The translations under genes were made by a program, and so were the position numbers. Positions 46,463 to 53,680 of a DNA stretch of 53,680 bases are shown here, in pieces. The stretch covers positions 1 through 53,680 of the forward strand of contig CAXSFE010000010.1 of the NCBI GenBank assembly GCA_964236585.1, given 5' to 3'. Each line of letters opens with the position of its first letter. Within the stretch, counting starts at the first letter, position 1. Source of the stretch: CAXSEF01 sp964236585. GTDB taxonomy: Bacteria; Pseudomonadota; Alphaproteobacteria; Acetobacterales; Acetobacteraceae. The notes under the pieces were generated by a model that saw only the letters and a program-made list of their open reading frames with translations, was not told the origin of the DNA and did not search any database.

Positions 46463-46870
46463 CGAGGTGGTCCTGGCCTGACCCTGCGCCGGGTGCTGGG
46501 CGACCCCGCCGGGCTTGTCCAGCTTCACCGGCAAGGAGGCTGGGCACGACCCTCTCGGAACCTCATCGGGGGTTCAGGATGTCCGGGCGGTGGGTGTCCG
46601 GCATGGTTTTCCGGCGATGGGCGGGGCTGAGAACGATCGTGCCAGGAGCTGTCATGGACTTTCAGGCTTCGTTCCCCCCGCGTCATGACGGACAGGAAGC
46701 GTGTTCTTTCTTGAAAGAAAGAACCAAAGAACTTTTACCCGTAAGGCTGCGAACCCGCCCAGGAGCCCGGGACCCCATGGGCAAAGTCTTTTTGCTTCTT
46801 TTTCTTCAGAAAAAGAAGGGTCTTGCTTTCCTGTGGAACCGGCCGGGTGTCGCCAGATCGATGACAGCCT
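46463..46870. other. Convergent gap between the giant gene and vapC
   Basis: The first ~180 bases show no gene or hairpin I can support. The remainder is family B copy 3. Confidence 0.6.
46644..46870. repeat. Family B palindromic element, copy 3
   Basis: The left terminus is AGGAGCTGTCATG and the right terminus ATGACAGCCT. The right end abuts CTAG (46871-46874), which contains the TAG stop of vapC on the minus strand. It has the same two T-rich/A-rich hairpins as copy 1, with a different GC-rich centre. Confidence 0.87.
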
Positions 46871-47269
46871 CTAGAGAGCTGCAGTGGCGAGGTCAGTTCG
46901 TGGGAAGTCTGCGCCCTTGGACAGGAGGGGCAGGTTGCGGAGCTTTGCCAGGGCGTAGGAGGCACAATCGCCGAGGTTGAGCCCTGCGGGATGGCGTCCT
47001 TTGCCGTAGCGTAGGAAGGCCGCCCTCGCCGCCTCCGCTTGCGCGCCATCCTGCGCGACAATCTGCATCCCCGCCCGGGCGACCAGTGCAGCAAGCTCCG
47101 CCCACGAGGTCGCGTCACCGCCGCGTCCCGCCAGCACCATGCTGGTTTCGAGCAGACTGACCGACGACAGCAGGCAGCCATCCGACGCGGCGATGATGTG
47201 CAGGAAGGAGTCCGCTTCCGGCTCGCGCCTGAGGATGGCGATCAGGGCCGAGCTGTCGACCGCGATCAC
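46871..47269 (-). CDS. vapC: PIN-domain toxin (VapC-like ribonuclease)
   Basis: About 132 residues. The acidic active-site residues of PIN nucleases are at D5 (MIAVDSSALIAI), E41 (VSLLETSMV), D101 (NLGDCASYALA) and D121/D126 (LLSKGADFPRTD). VapC toxins cut RNA and are blocked by the partner antitoxin. The ATG overlaps the TGA of the upstream XRE-type gene by four bases (ATGA), typical of translationally coupled antitoxin-toxin pairs. Confidence 0.88.
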   Translation of the reverse strand: MIAVDSSALIAILRREPEADSFLHIIAASDGCLLSSVSLLETSMVLAGRGGDATSWAELAALVARAGMQIVAQDGAQAEAARAAFLRYGKGRHPAGLNLGDCASYALAKLRNLPLLSKGADFPRTDLATAAL

Positions 47270-47616
47270 GCCGGCAGCCCGTCCTCGTCGTAGAGGTCGG
47301 CATCGGCGGGCAGCGTGCAGCCCTGCAGGCGTTCGGCGCTGCGCAGGCTGATTGCGCGCAGGTCCTCGAACAACGCAGCCGCGTCAGGCCGGGCGGAAGG
47401 TCGCCTGCGCACGCCGTCCGCGATGAACTCCGCTCCTGCCTGCTCCAGCACTCGTCGCACGCTGTCGAGAGTGCCGCCGACTGCTCGCGTGCCGTTCTGC
47501 GCTGCCTCGAGCCGCCGGATGGTGACGACGGAGACATGGGCCCGTCGGGCCAGCTCGGCCTGCTCGAGGCGCAGCAGGGCGCGGGCGGCGCGGATCTGGT
47601 CCGGAGTGACACGCAT
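47266..47616 (-). CDS. XRE-type antitoxin with C-terminal toxin-binding tail
   Basis: About 116 residues. Residues 1-60 form a Cro/C1 helix-turn-helix (MRVTPDQIRAARALLRLEQA, LARRAHVSVVTIRRLEA). Residues ~65-116 include SVRRVLEQAGAEFIADGV, then FEDLRAISLRSAERLQGC and the acidic end ADADLYDEDGLPA, which may fill the toxin active site. Pairing of an XRE antitoxin with a PIN toxin is less usual than VapB. ATG 47616 lies just beyond the likely promoter and two dyads. Confidence 0.8.
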   Translation of the reverse strand: MRVTPDQIRAARALLRLEQAELARRAHVSVVTIRRLEAAQNGTRAVGGTLDSVRRVLEQAGAEFIADGVRRRPSARPDAAALFEDLRAISLRSAERLQGCTLPADADLYDEDGLPA

Positions 47617-47650
47617 GAGCGGAAGATACCGCTCAAGAGCGTTTTCGCTC
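47616..47650 (-). promoter_or_regulatory. Two operator-like dyads upstream of the antitoxin gene
   Basis: TGAGCGG-N6-CCGCTCA (47616-47635) and GAGCG-TTTT-CGCTC (47637-47650) share the GAGCG half-site. On the minus strand, TTGAGC and TATCTT with an 18-base spacer form a plausible promoter overlapping both dyads, so the XRE antitoxin probably represses its own operon here. Confidence 0.6.
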
Positions 47651-47737
47651 AAGCCTGTTGCAGCGACGGCCGGTGGTCGTTTCTGTCCGATCGGGTTGAT
47701 CCTCGGACAGAGAAGGTGCTGAACCGGAAGAGGCGGG

Positions 47738-49051
47738 TCACGCCGGTCCCAGCACCGCAAGCCACGCGGCCAGGGCAGTCAGCACGACCAGCAGCACCGG
47801 CGGCGTGATCGTGAGGCCGACCCGCATGTACTGGCCCCAGCTGATGGTGATGCCCTTGCGCGACAACACGTGCAGCCAGAGCAGCGTCGCGAGGCTGCCG
47901 ATCGGCGTGAACTTCGGCCCGAGGTCGCAGCCGACGACGTTGGCGTAGACCATCAGCTCCCGGGTCGCCGCGGGGATGGCGTGCGCCTGGTCGATGGAGA
48001 GCGCGCCGACTAGCACGCCCGGCATGTTGTTCATCCCCGAGGACAGCAGGGCGGCTCCGAACCCGGTGCCGATGGTCGCGGCCCACCTGCCCTGCCCGGC
48101 GAGCCAGACCAGGGCCGCCGCCAGGTGGTCGGTCAGCCCCGCGTTCCGCAGGCCGTAGACCACGAGGTACATGCCCAGGCTGAACACCACGATCTGCCAG
48201 GGCGCGCCACGCAGCACCTTGCCCACGGGGACCACGGCATCCCGGCCGCCGCGGAACCAGCGCCCGGCCAGTCCCAGCAGCACAAGGGCCGCCGCACCCG
48301 TCACGAACGCCACGGGCACGCCCAGGGGGGCCAGGACGAAGTAGGCCGCCAGCAGCGCCCCGAGCAGCGGAAACGCCGCCCGGAACACCAGGGGGTCGCG
48401 GATGGCGCTGGCCGGCGCCTCCAGCCGCGCGAGCGGGTAGCCCGCGGGCACCTCGCGCCGGAAGAACGCCCACAGCACCGCCAGCGTCGCGAGCAGCGCC
48501 ACCAGGTCCACCGGCACCATCACCGCGGCGTAGCGGTCGAAGGTGATGGCGAAGAAGTTGGCGCTGACGATGTTGACCAGGTTGGAGATGATCAGCGGCA
48601 GGCTGGTGGTGTCGGCCACGAACCCCGTGGCCACCACGAAGGCCAGCGTCGCGGCGGGGGAGAACTCCAGCCGCAGCAGGATCGCCACGACGATCGGCGT
48701 CAGCAGCAGCGCCGCGCCGTCGTTGGCGAAGAACGCGGCGATCACACCGCCCAGCAGCACGACCAGCGGGAACAGCCTGCGCCCCCTGCCGCCGCCCCAG
48801 CGGGCGACGTGCAGCGCCGCCCACTGGAAGAACCCGGCCTCGTCCAGCAGCAGCGAGATCACGATCAGACCCACGAAGGTGAAGGTCGCATCCCAGACGA
48901 TGTGCCAGACCACGGGCACGTCGCCCCAGCCGATCACGCCCGTCAGCAGGGCAAGGATCGCGCCGCCCATGGCGCTCCAGCCGATGCCGAGGCCTCGCGG
49001 CTGCCAGATGACGAGGACGAGGGTGGCCAGGAAGATGGCGAGCGCCAGCAA
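47738..49051 (-). CDS. arsB: Arsenite efflux transporter ArsB
   Basis: About 437 residues with 11 to 12 hydrophobic segments. Family motifs are seen: VIGWGDVPVVWHIVWDATFT, LDEAGFFQWAALHVARWGGG, FFANDGAALLLTPIVVAI, TSLPLIISNLVNIVSANFF, SSGMNNMPGVLVGALSI and VGCDLGPKFTPIGSLATLLW. It expels As(III)/Sb(III) across the inner membrane. The TTG start at 49051 has GGGAG eight bases upstream. It is the last gene of the ars group, separated from arsC by family B copy 4. Confidence 0.93.
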   Translation of the reverse strand: MLALAIFLATLVLVIWQPRGLGIGWSAMGGAILALLTGVIGWGDVPVVWHIVWDATFTFVGLIVISLLLDEAGFFQWAALHVARWGGGRGRRLFPLVVLLGGVIAAFFANDGAALLLTPIVVAILLRLEFSPAATLAFVVATGFVADTTSLPLIISNLVNIVSANFFAITFDRYAAVMVPVDLVALLATLAVLWAFFRREVPAGYPLARLEAPASAIRDPLVFRAAFPLLGALLAAYFVLAPLGVPVAFVTGAAALVLLGLAGRWFRGGRDAVVPVGKVLRGAPWQIVVFSLGMYLVVYGLRNAGLTDHLAAALVWLAGQGRWAATIGTGFGAALLSSGMNNMPGVLVGALSIDQAHAIPAATRELMVYANVVGCDLGPKFTPIGSLATLLWLHVLSRKGITISWGQYMRVGLTITPPVLLVVLTALAAWLAVLGPA

Positions 49052-49090
49052 GGGAATGCTCCCGGCTTGAGGGAGGAGCGTGCGCGAGGC

Positions 49091-49315
49091 TGGAGGGTGT
49101 CACGAGCCCCGCAACAGCTCCCTGTCCGGAAGGAACAGCAAGAATCTTCTTTTTCTGAAGAAAAAGAAGCAAAAAGACTTTGCCCATGAGATCCTGGTCG
49201 CGCGGGCAGCTCCGGACCCATTGGGGAAAGTTCTTTGGTTCTTTCTTTCAAGAAAGAACGTGCTTTCTTCCTGTTGCGACGCATGGAATCGGGCTTGCAG
49301 GTTCATGACATCCTT
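49091..49315. repeat. Family B palindromic element, copy 4 (inverse), inside the ars operon
   Basis: The degenerate termini are GGAGGGTGTCAC and CATGACATCCTT. Its right part overlaps the last ~22 codons of arsC and supplies the stop codon. The remainder lies between arsC and arsB. Confidence 0.82.
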
Positions 49316-49724
49316 CAGCTGTCACGTCCGGGACGACCTCGCCGTCCTCCTTGGCGAACGCGCCACGCTGCGGCTCCGGCAGGAGATCGAGCACGGCCTC
49401 GGACGGCCGGCACAGCCGTGCGCCAAGCGGCGTCACCACCAGGGGCCGGTTGATCAGGATCGGGTGCGCCATCATGGCGTCCACGAGGTGGTCGTCCGAC
49501 AGCGACGGATCGCCCAGGCCCAGCTCCGCATAGGGCGTGCCCTTCTCGCGCAGCAGCGCCCGCGGCGTCAGCCCGGCCCGTGCAGCGAGCTGTAGGAGCA
49601 GGTCGCGGCTCGGGGGCGTCTTCAGGTACTCGACGACGTGCGGCTCGATGCCGGCGTTGCGGATCATCGCCAGCGTGTTGCGCGACGTGCCGCAGGCCGG
49701 GTTGTGGTAGATCGTGACGCTCAT
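49248..49724 (-). CDS. arsC: Arsenate reductase, glutaredoxin type
   Basis: About 158 residues. The catalytic Cys is C11 in YHNPACGTSRNTLAMI. Then come VVEYLKTPPSRDLLLQLAAR, MMAHPILINRPLVVTPLGAR and RPSEAVLDLLP, the usual order for the glutathione/glutaredoxin-linked ArsC family that reduces arsenate to arsenite. The family normally ends soon after KEDGEVV. Here about 25 extra residues (from PDVTAEG) run into family B copy 4, which provides the TGA. The ATG overlaps the arsI stop (ATGA). Confidence 0.92.
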   Translation of the reverse strand: MSVTIYHNPACGTSRNTLAMIRNAGIEPHVVEYLKTPPSRDLLLQLAARAGLTPRALLREKGTPYAELGLGDPSLSDDHLVDAMMAHPILINRPLVVTPLGARLCRPSEAVLDLLPEPQRGAFAKEDGEVVPDVTAEGCHEPASPIPCVATGRKHVLS

Positions 49725-50221
49725 GGCGTGGATGCCGGCGGGGCGCAGCAGGCGCTCGCCGCAGGCCTTGCGGCCGGTGTGCAGCAGGACGCGGGCGCGA
49801 TCCCAGGAGCCTCGTCGTGGACCAGCCACCCTGCCCCGCCGGCGTGGCCGTATACCGGCGCCTCGCCGTGCGTGAGGAAGGTTTCCCAGGCCACGCCCTG
49901 CGGATCGGTGATCCACTGCTTGTCGCTGCGGGCGTAGCAGCAGGTCGCGGCCGGCTCCTCGCGCACGGGGCGGTCGGCCCGGCTCAGGCGCGCGTAGACC
50001 TCGGCCAGCTCCGCCGCGTCCTCGACCTGGATGCCGAGGTGCTCGACGCCGGTCCTGGCCGCGCCGCGGGCGCTGATGGCGAAGTTCACCCGCGGGTCGT
50101 CGAGCAGCCACTTTGCGTAGTCGGGCCTGGTCACGCTCGGCTCCGCGGCGAACAGGGCGGCGTAGAAGCGGATGGACCCGGCGAGGTCCTCGACCGCGAC
50201 GTGGACGTGCAGGCGCTTCAT
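49721..50221 (-). CDS. arsI: ArsI/CadI-family heavy-metal resistance VOC protein
   Basis: About 166 residues. The start KRLHVHVAVEDLAGSIRFYAA and the strand VNFAISARGAARTGVEHLGI are typical of the ArsI/CadI family. The vicinal cysteines in ATCCYARSDKQWI and the Glu in AWETFLTHGE match the metal and substrate positions of ArsI, the Fe(II)-dependent C-As lyase that demethylates organoarsenicals. The tail adds two more CC pairs. A CadI-type binding role is the alternative. Overlaps of four bases with arsR and arsC show translational coupling. Confidence 0.85.
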   Translation of the reverse strand: MKRLHVHVAVEDLAGSIRFYAALFAAEPSVTRPDYAKWLLDDPRVNFAISARGAARTGVEHLGIQVEDAAELAEVYARLSRADRPVREEPAATCCYARSDKQWITDPQGVAWETFLTHGEAPVYGHAGGAGWLVHDEAPGIAPASCCTPAARPAASACCAPPASTP

Positions 50222-50583
50222 GCTGGCTTCCTCCGGGCGGGTGTGATCGCGTCGGCCCGGGCGGCGGGCGCGCAGCACGGCGCGCACGCGGCCGCCTGCC
50301 CCCGGGCGCAGCAGTTCTCGGTCAGGTAGGCGACGAGGCCGTCCATGGCGGCGAAGTCCGCCGCGTAGATGAGCTGCCGGCTCGCGCGCCGCTGCGTGAC
50401 CAGGCCCGCGTGCAGGAGCTGCTGCAGGTGGAAGGTCAGCGACGACGGCGGGATGCCCAGGCGTTCCGCGATCGTGCCCGCCGGCAGGCCCGACGGCCCC
50501 TGCCCGACAAGCATTCGGTAGATCGCGAGCCTGTTCTCGTGGGCCAGGGCCCCCAGGGCGCCCACGGCCTGTGTCTCGTCCAC
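50218..50583 (-). CDS. arsR: ArsR/SmtB-family arsenic-responsive repressor
   Basis: About 121 residues. The winged helix is ALAHENRLAIYRMLVGQGPS, AGTIAERLGIPPSSLTFHLQ and QLLHAGLVTQRRASRQLIY. Cysteines cluster after the domain (TENCCARG, ACAPCC), consistent with a C-terminal As(III) site rather than the ELCVC site of E. coli ArsR. GTG 50583 has GGAG eight bases upstream. Two matching dyads flank its promoter, so it probably represses arsR-arsI-arsC-arsB until arsenite binds. Confidence 0.92.
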   Translation of the reverse strand: MDETQAVGALGALAHENRLAIYRMLVGQGPSGLPAGTIAERLGIPPSSLTFHLQQLLHAGLVTQRRASRQLIYAADFAAMDGLVAYLTENCCARGQAAACAPCCAPAARADAITPARRKPA

Positions 50584-50598
50584 GCCTGTCTCCGACCC

Positions 50599-50662
50599 TT
50601 CGAGTAGGATCGAACATAGGGGGTTGAGACGGCCTGTCAACGATTATTCGAGGATGATCGAA
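50599..50662 (-). promoter_or_regulatory. ars promoter with two ArsR-type operators
   Basis: On the minus strand, TTGACA (50640-50635) and TATGTT (50618-50613) are 16 bases apart. Two identical-type dyads TTCGA-N6-TCGAA lie at 50599-50614, overlapping the -10 box, and at 50647-50662, upstream of the -35 box. Centres are 48 bases apart. Confidence 0.75.
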
Positions 50663-51170
50663 GTGAAATGACCGAGACGGTGTTCCGCCGATGTCGGGAT
50701 CGCGATCCGCTCCTCGGATGATCGGCCCTGCATGGTGACGGTCGCCAGGGCCTGGCAGCGGCGAACCCCTGTGTCGCATCCTCACTCCACCGCCGGGCAT
50801 CCCGCAGAGTCTCGCCGGGGGGTGAGAGAGGCCCGCGGCCTGTTCGCGCGCGGACCGTGGGCAGGCACCAAGCCGCACCGGGGCTGAGTGGCTGGCCGGT
50901 TTCTGTCGGGCAGCATGCCCGGGGGTTGGGGTGGTGCTTCGGGAGTGTGCGCGGGATCCGGGAACATGGCAGCCGCCTTCAAGACGCTTCGCGGAGGCTG
51001 AGCCTCGGTTCTGGCCAGCCGAACCTCGCTGTCTGGACGGGCTGGCTCGACCACCGGATTTTCCGTGCAACAGCGCCATCCGGGTGCGTAGGTTTGCCCC
51101 CGGCTGTATCGCGCCCGCCAGAGGCGCAGGAATCGCGAGCCAATGTGCCGCGGATTGGGGAGACCACAGG
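50663..51170. other. Unassigned intergenic region
   Basis: Five hundred bases between the ars operators and the beta-propeller gene. I see no credible reading frame, repeat copy or RNA gene. The promoter of the rightward gene must lie here. Confidence 0.5.
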
Positions 51171-52316
51171 ATGCACTCACGCAGGCGTTGGCTGCACGTT
51201 GCGACGTCGTTCGCCGCCCTGGCGCTCGGGACGGTGTCGGCACGGGCTCAGACCGCACCCGCTGTCCAGACTGGCGGCTACGAGCGGCTGACCACGATCG
51301 CGATCCCTGGCAAGCCCCTGCTCACCAACGACCTCAGCTTCGTCGACCCCGTGTTCCGGCTCTACTACCTCGCCGATCGCACCAACGCCGGCATAGACGT
51401 GGTCGATACCAGAACCAATCGCTTCCTGTTCCGCGTCACCGGCACGCCCGGGGTGAGCACCTTCGTCGGTCAGCTTGCCGACAGCGACGTCTCCGGCCCG
51501 AACGGCGTCGCGTCCGCAGGCTTCGGCCGGGTGTGGGCCGGCGACGGCGACAGCACCATCAAGATCATCGACATCTTTTCCGGCTCCGTGGTCCGGACCC
51601 TCTCCACCGGCGGCACCGCGCGGGTGGACAGCCTGGCCCTGGATCCGACCGACCGCATCATGCTGGCGGTCAACGACGCCGACTCCCCGCCCTTCATCAG
51701 CCTGGTGTCGAGCCGCACCGGGAACGAGCGCGTGCTGACCAGGATCACCTTCGACACCGCCACGAACGGCATCGAGAGCGTGGTGTACAATCCGCGCAAC
51801 AGGCTGTTCTACGTCAACCTGCCGCAGATCGGGCCAGACCAGAGCATGGGCGGCGTTGCGGTCATCGATCCCGTGGCGGCCAAGGTTATCGCGACGTTCC
51901 CGGTCGCCAACTGCCAGCCGACCGGCCTGGCGCTCGGGCCGCGGCGCAACCTGCTTCTTGGCTGCGCGCAGTCGAACGACGCCTCGCTGACCACCCTGGC
52001 GGCCCAGGTGATCGACGATTTCAGCGGCGCCCTGACGGCAACGATCCCGCAGGTCGGCGGGGACGACCAGGCCACCTATGACCCGGGCGCGATGGTCTAC
52101 TTCCTGGCGGATCGCTATGCCGTGGGCGGCGCCATGCTCGGCATCATCGACGGCCGGACCAACGCGTTCATCGGCAACGTGCCGCTCACCAAGGGCTCGC
52201 ACTCCGTCGCGGCGGACCCCTACAACAACCACGCCTTCGTGGCCGAGCCGGCCAGTGCGACAGACCCGGCCTGCCTGAACGGGTGCATCGCCGTCATCGG
52301 CAAGCCGGTGCGCTAG
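51171..52316 (+). CDS. Exported YncE-like beta-propeller protein
   Basis: About 381 residues. The N-terminus has an Arg-rich start (MHSRRRWLHVATSFAALALG) and ARAQTA, a signal peptide with a possible weak twin-arginine character. The mature part has repeated blades: RLYYLADRTNAGIDVVDTRT, GRVWAGDGDSTIKIIDIFSG, RLFYVNLPQIG, VAVIDPVAAKVIATFPVANC, resembling periplasmic surface-layer/YncE propellers. No enzyme motif is seen. The TAG stop is part of a CTAG that abuts family B copy 5. Confidence 0.75.
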   Translation: MHSRRRWLHVATSFAALALGTVSARAQTAPAVQTGGYERLTTIAIPGKPLLTNDLSFVDPVFRLYYLADRTNAGIDVVDTRTNRFLFRVTGTPGVSTFVGQLADSDVSGPNGVASAGFGRVWAGDGDSTIKIIDIFSGSVVRTLSTGGTARVDSLALDPTDRIMLAVNDADSPPFISLVSSRTGNERVLTRITFDTATNGIESVVYNPRNRLFYVNLPQIGPDQSMGGVAVIDPVAAKVIATFPVANCQPTGLALGPRRNLLLGCAQSNDASLTTLAAQVIDDFSGALTATIPQVGGDDQATYDPGAMVYFLADRYAVGGAMLGIIDGRTNAFIGNVPLTKGSHSVAADPYNNHAFVAEPASATDPACLNGCIAVIGKPVR

Positions 52317-52495
52317 AGGCTGTCATTGCTCTGGCGGCGGCCAGTTTCACAGGAAAGCAAGCGTCTTCTTTTTCTGAAGAAAAAGAAGCAAAAAGACTTT
52401 GCCCATAGAGTCCCGGGCTCCCGGGCGGGTTCGGAGCTTATGGGCAGAGTTCTTTGGTTCTTTCTTTCAAGAAAGAACACGCTTCCTTGTCTTCG
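52317..52495. repeat. Family B palindromic element, copy 5 (right end lost)
   Basis: The left terminus AGGCTGTCAT directly follows CTAG (52313-52316), the stop of the propeller gene. It contains both hairpins in inverse orientation. After CACGCTTCCT the sequence no longer matches the other copies. It is the rightmost family B copy and marks the edge of the accessory block. Confidence 0.82.
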
Positions 52496-52511
52496 TTCCT
52501 GGAGCAGGCCC

Positions 52512-52757
52512 TCAGCGTTTCAGTCGGGGAGCCGCGGCAGGGCGGAGCGCGGGCAGGTCCTCCTCCAGGATCGTGAGGTGGACGGAGTAGGACACCTCGC
52601 CGTCGTCGGTGTCGCGGTGCAGCGTGCCGATCACCTCGTCGGCCACGGCCACCTCCACCGAGAGCCCTGCCCGCTTCGGCATCACCACGGTGAGGCGCTC
52701 GCTGCCGAGCAGCCCGCGCAGGTAGGCCTGCACGCGTTCGCAGTCGGTTCTGGTCAT
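52512..52757 (-). CDS. DUF3126 family protein
   Basis: About 81 residues. It fits the small alphaproteobacterial DUF3126 family over its length: RVQAYLRGLLGSERLTVVMP, VEVAVADEVIGTLHRDTDDG, EVSYSVHLTILEEDLPAL. Function is unknown. ATG 52757 matches the family start. It is the first core-type gene to the right of the accessory block. Confidence 0.8.
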   Translation of the reverse strand: MTRTDCERVQAYLRGLLGSERLTVVMPKRAGLSVEVAVADEVIGTLHRDTDDGEVSYSVHLTILEEDLPALRPAAAPRLKR

Positions 52758-53092
52758 GCCGGGTTCGCCTTCGCCGCGGTTCAGGCGTGGTAACGCCGTA
52801 ACCCGGGATTGGTGTCGCCGCCTCGCTGGGGGGGCGGGTTCGAAGCCGGCAAGGCCAGGGCTCTGCCCTGGACCTGCCAGAGGCCGAGGCCTTTGAAAAC
52901 CGTTCCTTTGGGACGGGGTCCCGTCGTGGCGTGCTGTGCCGCAGGCCCGAACGGAGGCCGGTCCAGGGGCGCTGCACCTGGCGGGTCCAGGGCAGAGCCC
53001 TGGCCTTTCTCGCCTTGCCTGCCGCCCCGGTTTGCAGCGCGGCCGGCTGCGCGTCATCATCGGGGTGCAACGTCACCGACGGGCCCGTCCCC
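52758..53092. other. Divergent gap between DUF3126 and tspO
   Basis: It is filled mainly by family A copy 14 (52849-53019). The remaining short flanks hold no gene I can support. Confidence 0.55.
52849..53019. repeat. Family A palindromic mosaic, copy 14
   Basis: The ends are GGCAAGGCC and CGCCTTGCC. The stems are CCAGGGC (loop TCT), AGGCC region, CCAGGGGC/CACCTGG (imperfect) and CCAGGGC (loop AGA). About 35 extra bases around the centre replace CTTAAG. Confidence 0.8.
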
Positions 53093-53575
53093 ATGCAGAA
53101 GCTGCCAGCCGCCACCTTTGCCGCCGCCTGCGTGATCGGCGCCCAGCTCGCCGGGAAGCGGTACAGCCCGACGCCCGACCATCCGCGCACCGCGATCTGG
53201 TATGCCTCGCTGCGCAAGCCGTCGTTCACCCCGCCGGGGCCGGTCTTCGCGGTCGCGTGGACGGGACTCGACGCGCTGCTCGGCTATGCGGGCTACCGGC
53301 TGCTGGTCGCGCCGCCGAGCCGGCAGCGCAGCGCGGCGCTCGGCGCGTGGGCGACCAACATCCTCGGCGTCGCGGGGTTCTCGTGGGTGCTGTTCGGGCG
53401 CAAGCGCCTCGGCGAGGCGCTGGGGGTCACGCTCGGCATGGTCGGCAGCTCGGTCGCGGCGGTGGCGACGGCGGCACCGGTGGACCGGGCGGCGGCGTGG
53501 AGCAGCGCGCCGCTGGCGGGGTGGGTGACGTTCGCGGCGCTGCTGCAGGAGGAGGTGTGGCGGCGGAACGCCTGA
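53093..53575 (+). CDS. tspO: TspO/MBR-family membrane protein
   Basis: About 160 residues with five hydrophobic segments. Family features are WYASLRKPSFTPPGPVFAVAW and the following LDALLGYAGYRLL segment, with a shortened form of the usual tryptophan-rich pattern. TspO proteins bind porphyrins and related ligands; in phototrophic alphaproteobacteria they tune pigment gene expression. The role here is unknown. ATG 53093 gives the standard length. A family A copy starts four bases after the stop. Confidence 0.8.
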   Translation: MQKLPAATFAAACVIGAQLAGKRYSPTPDHPRTAIWYASLRKPSFTPPGPVFAVAWTGLDALLGYAGYRLLVAPPSRQRSAALGAWATNILGVAGFSWVLFGRKRLGEALGVTLGMVGSSVAAVATAAPVDRAAAWSSAPLAGWVTFAALLQEEVWRRNA

Positions 53576-53578
53576 GGG

Positions 53579-53680
53579 GAAGGAAGGCCAGGGGCTCTGC
53601 CCCTGGACCCCGCCAAAGGCTGCGCCCTTGGAACGCGTCCCTTAAGTGAGGCCGGTCCAGGGCGGCTCGCCCTGGCGGGG
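53579..53680. repeat. Family A palindromic mosaic, copy 15 (cut by window edge)
   Basis: It follows the tspO stop by three bases. The stems are CCAGGGGC (loop TCT), an imperfect CCAAAGG hairpin, central CTTAAG and CCAGGGC; the rest lies outside the window. Confidence 0.85.

Noticed and set aside
50663..51170. Small open frames in the gap between arsR and the propeller gene
   Set aside because: None has a plausible start site with family similarity on either strand; composition resembles noncoding sequence.

Overview
The window looks like chromosome of a very GC-rich alphaproteobacterium, most likely Acetobacteraceae (Rhodospirillales/Acetobacterales). That placement is inferred from the GatB/YqeY-dnaG-rpoD order, the carA-carB-greA order, the small DUF1491, DUF2244 and DUF3126 proteins, and the general character of the proteins. 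No rRNA, tRNA or CRISPR array was seen.

Positions 1-35,043 and 52,512-53,680 are mostly housekeeping: olsB, lnt, an XRE regulator, DUF2244, an aminotransferase, a membrane glycosyltransferase, a PHA depolymerase, the macromolecular-synthesis cluster (YqeY, dnaG, rpoD, GNAT), carA/carB/greA, threonine ammonia-lyase, msrB, an SDR, a sulfur-assimilation group (flavin reductase, cysK, an Rrf2 regulator, 1-Cys peroxiredoxin, cysI), two small secreted proteins, two tandem OmpA-family porin-like proteins, DUF1491 and glycogen phosphorylase, then DUF3126 and TspO at the right end. The intergenic gaps from 3.3 to 29.3 kb and after 52.8 kb carry 15 copies of a roughly 130-bp mosaic of palindromes (family A here). 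Its stems change sequence between copies but keep pairing, and many copies touch a stop codon.

Positions 35,044-52,511 look accessory: decayed fragments of an alpha/beta-hydrolase and a serine recombinase, a VOC protein, an amidohydrolase, a divergent monooxygenase/HxlR pair, a 2,295-residue lectin/tandem-repeat/RTX-like secreted protein, an XRE-PIN toxin-antitoxin pair, an arsR-arsI-arsC-arsB arsenic operon and a secreted beta-propeller. Family A is absent here. A second palindromic element of about 225 bp (family B, five copies) takes its place. Family B has degenerate terminal inverted repeats, and three copies abut CTAG or TTAG sites that contain a neighbour's TAG stop codon.

Main points of interest: the covarying family A mosaics and a smaller covarying hairpin nested in two of them; the family B MITE-like elements confined to the accessory block; a CarA with an N-terminal HTH-like domain behind a promoter whose spacer is a perfect palindrome; matched ArsR-type dyads around the ars promoter; paired dyads over the toxin-antitoxin promoter; three 17-bp palindromes in one convergent gap; recent chimeric duplication inside the giant secreted protein; and a short reverse-transcriptase-like fragment at the extreme left edge.
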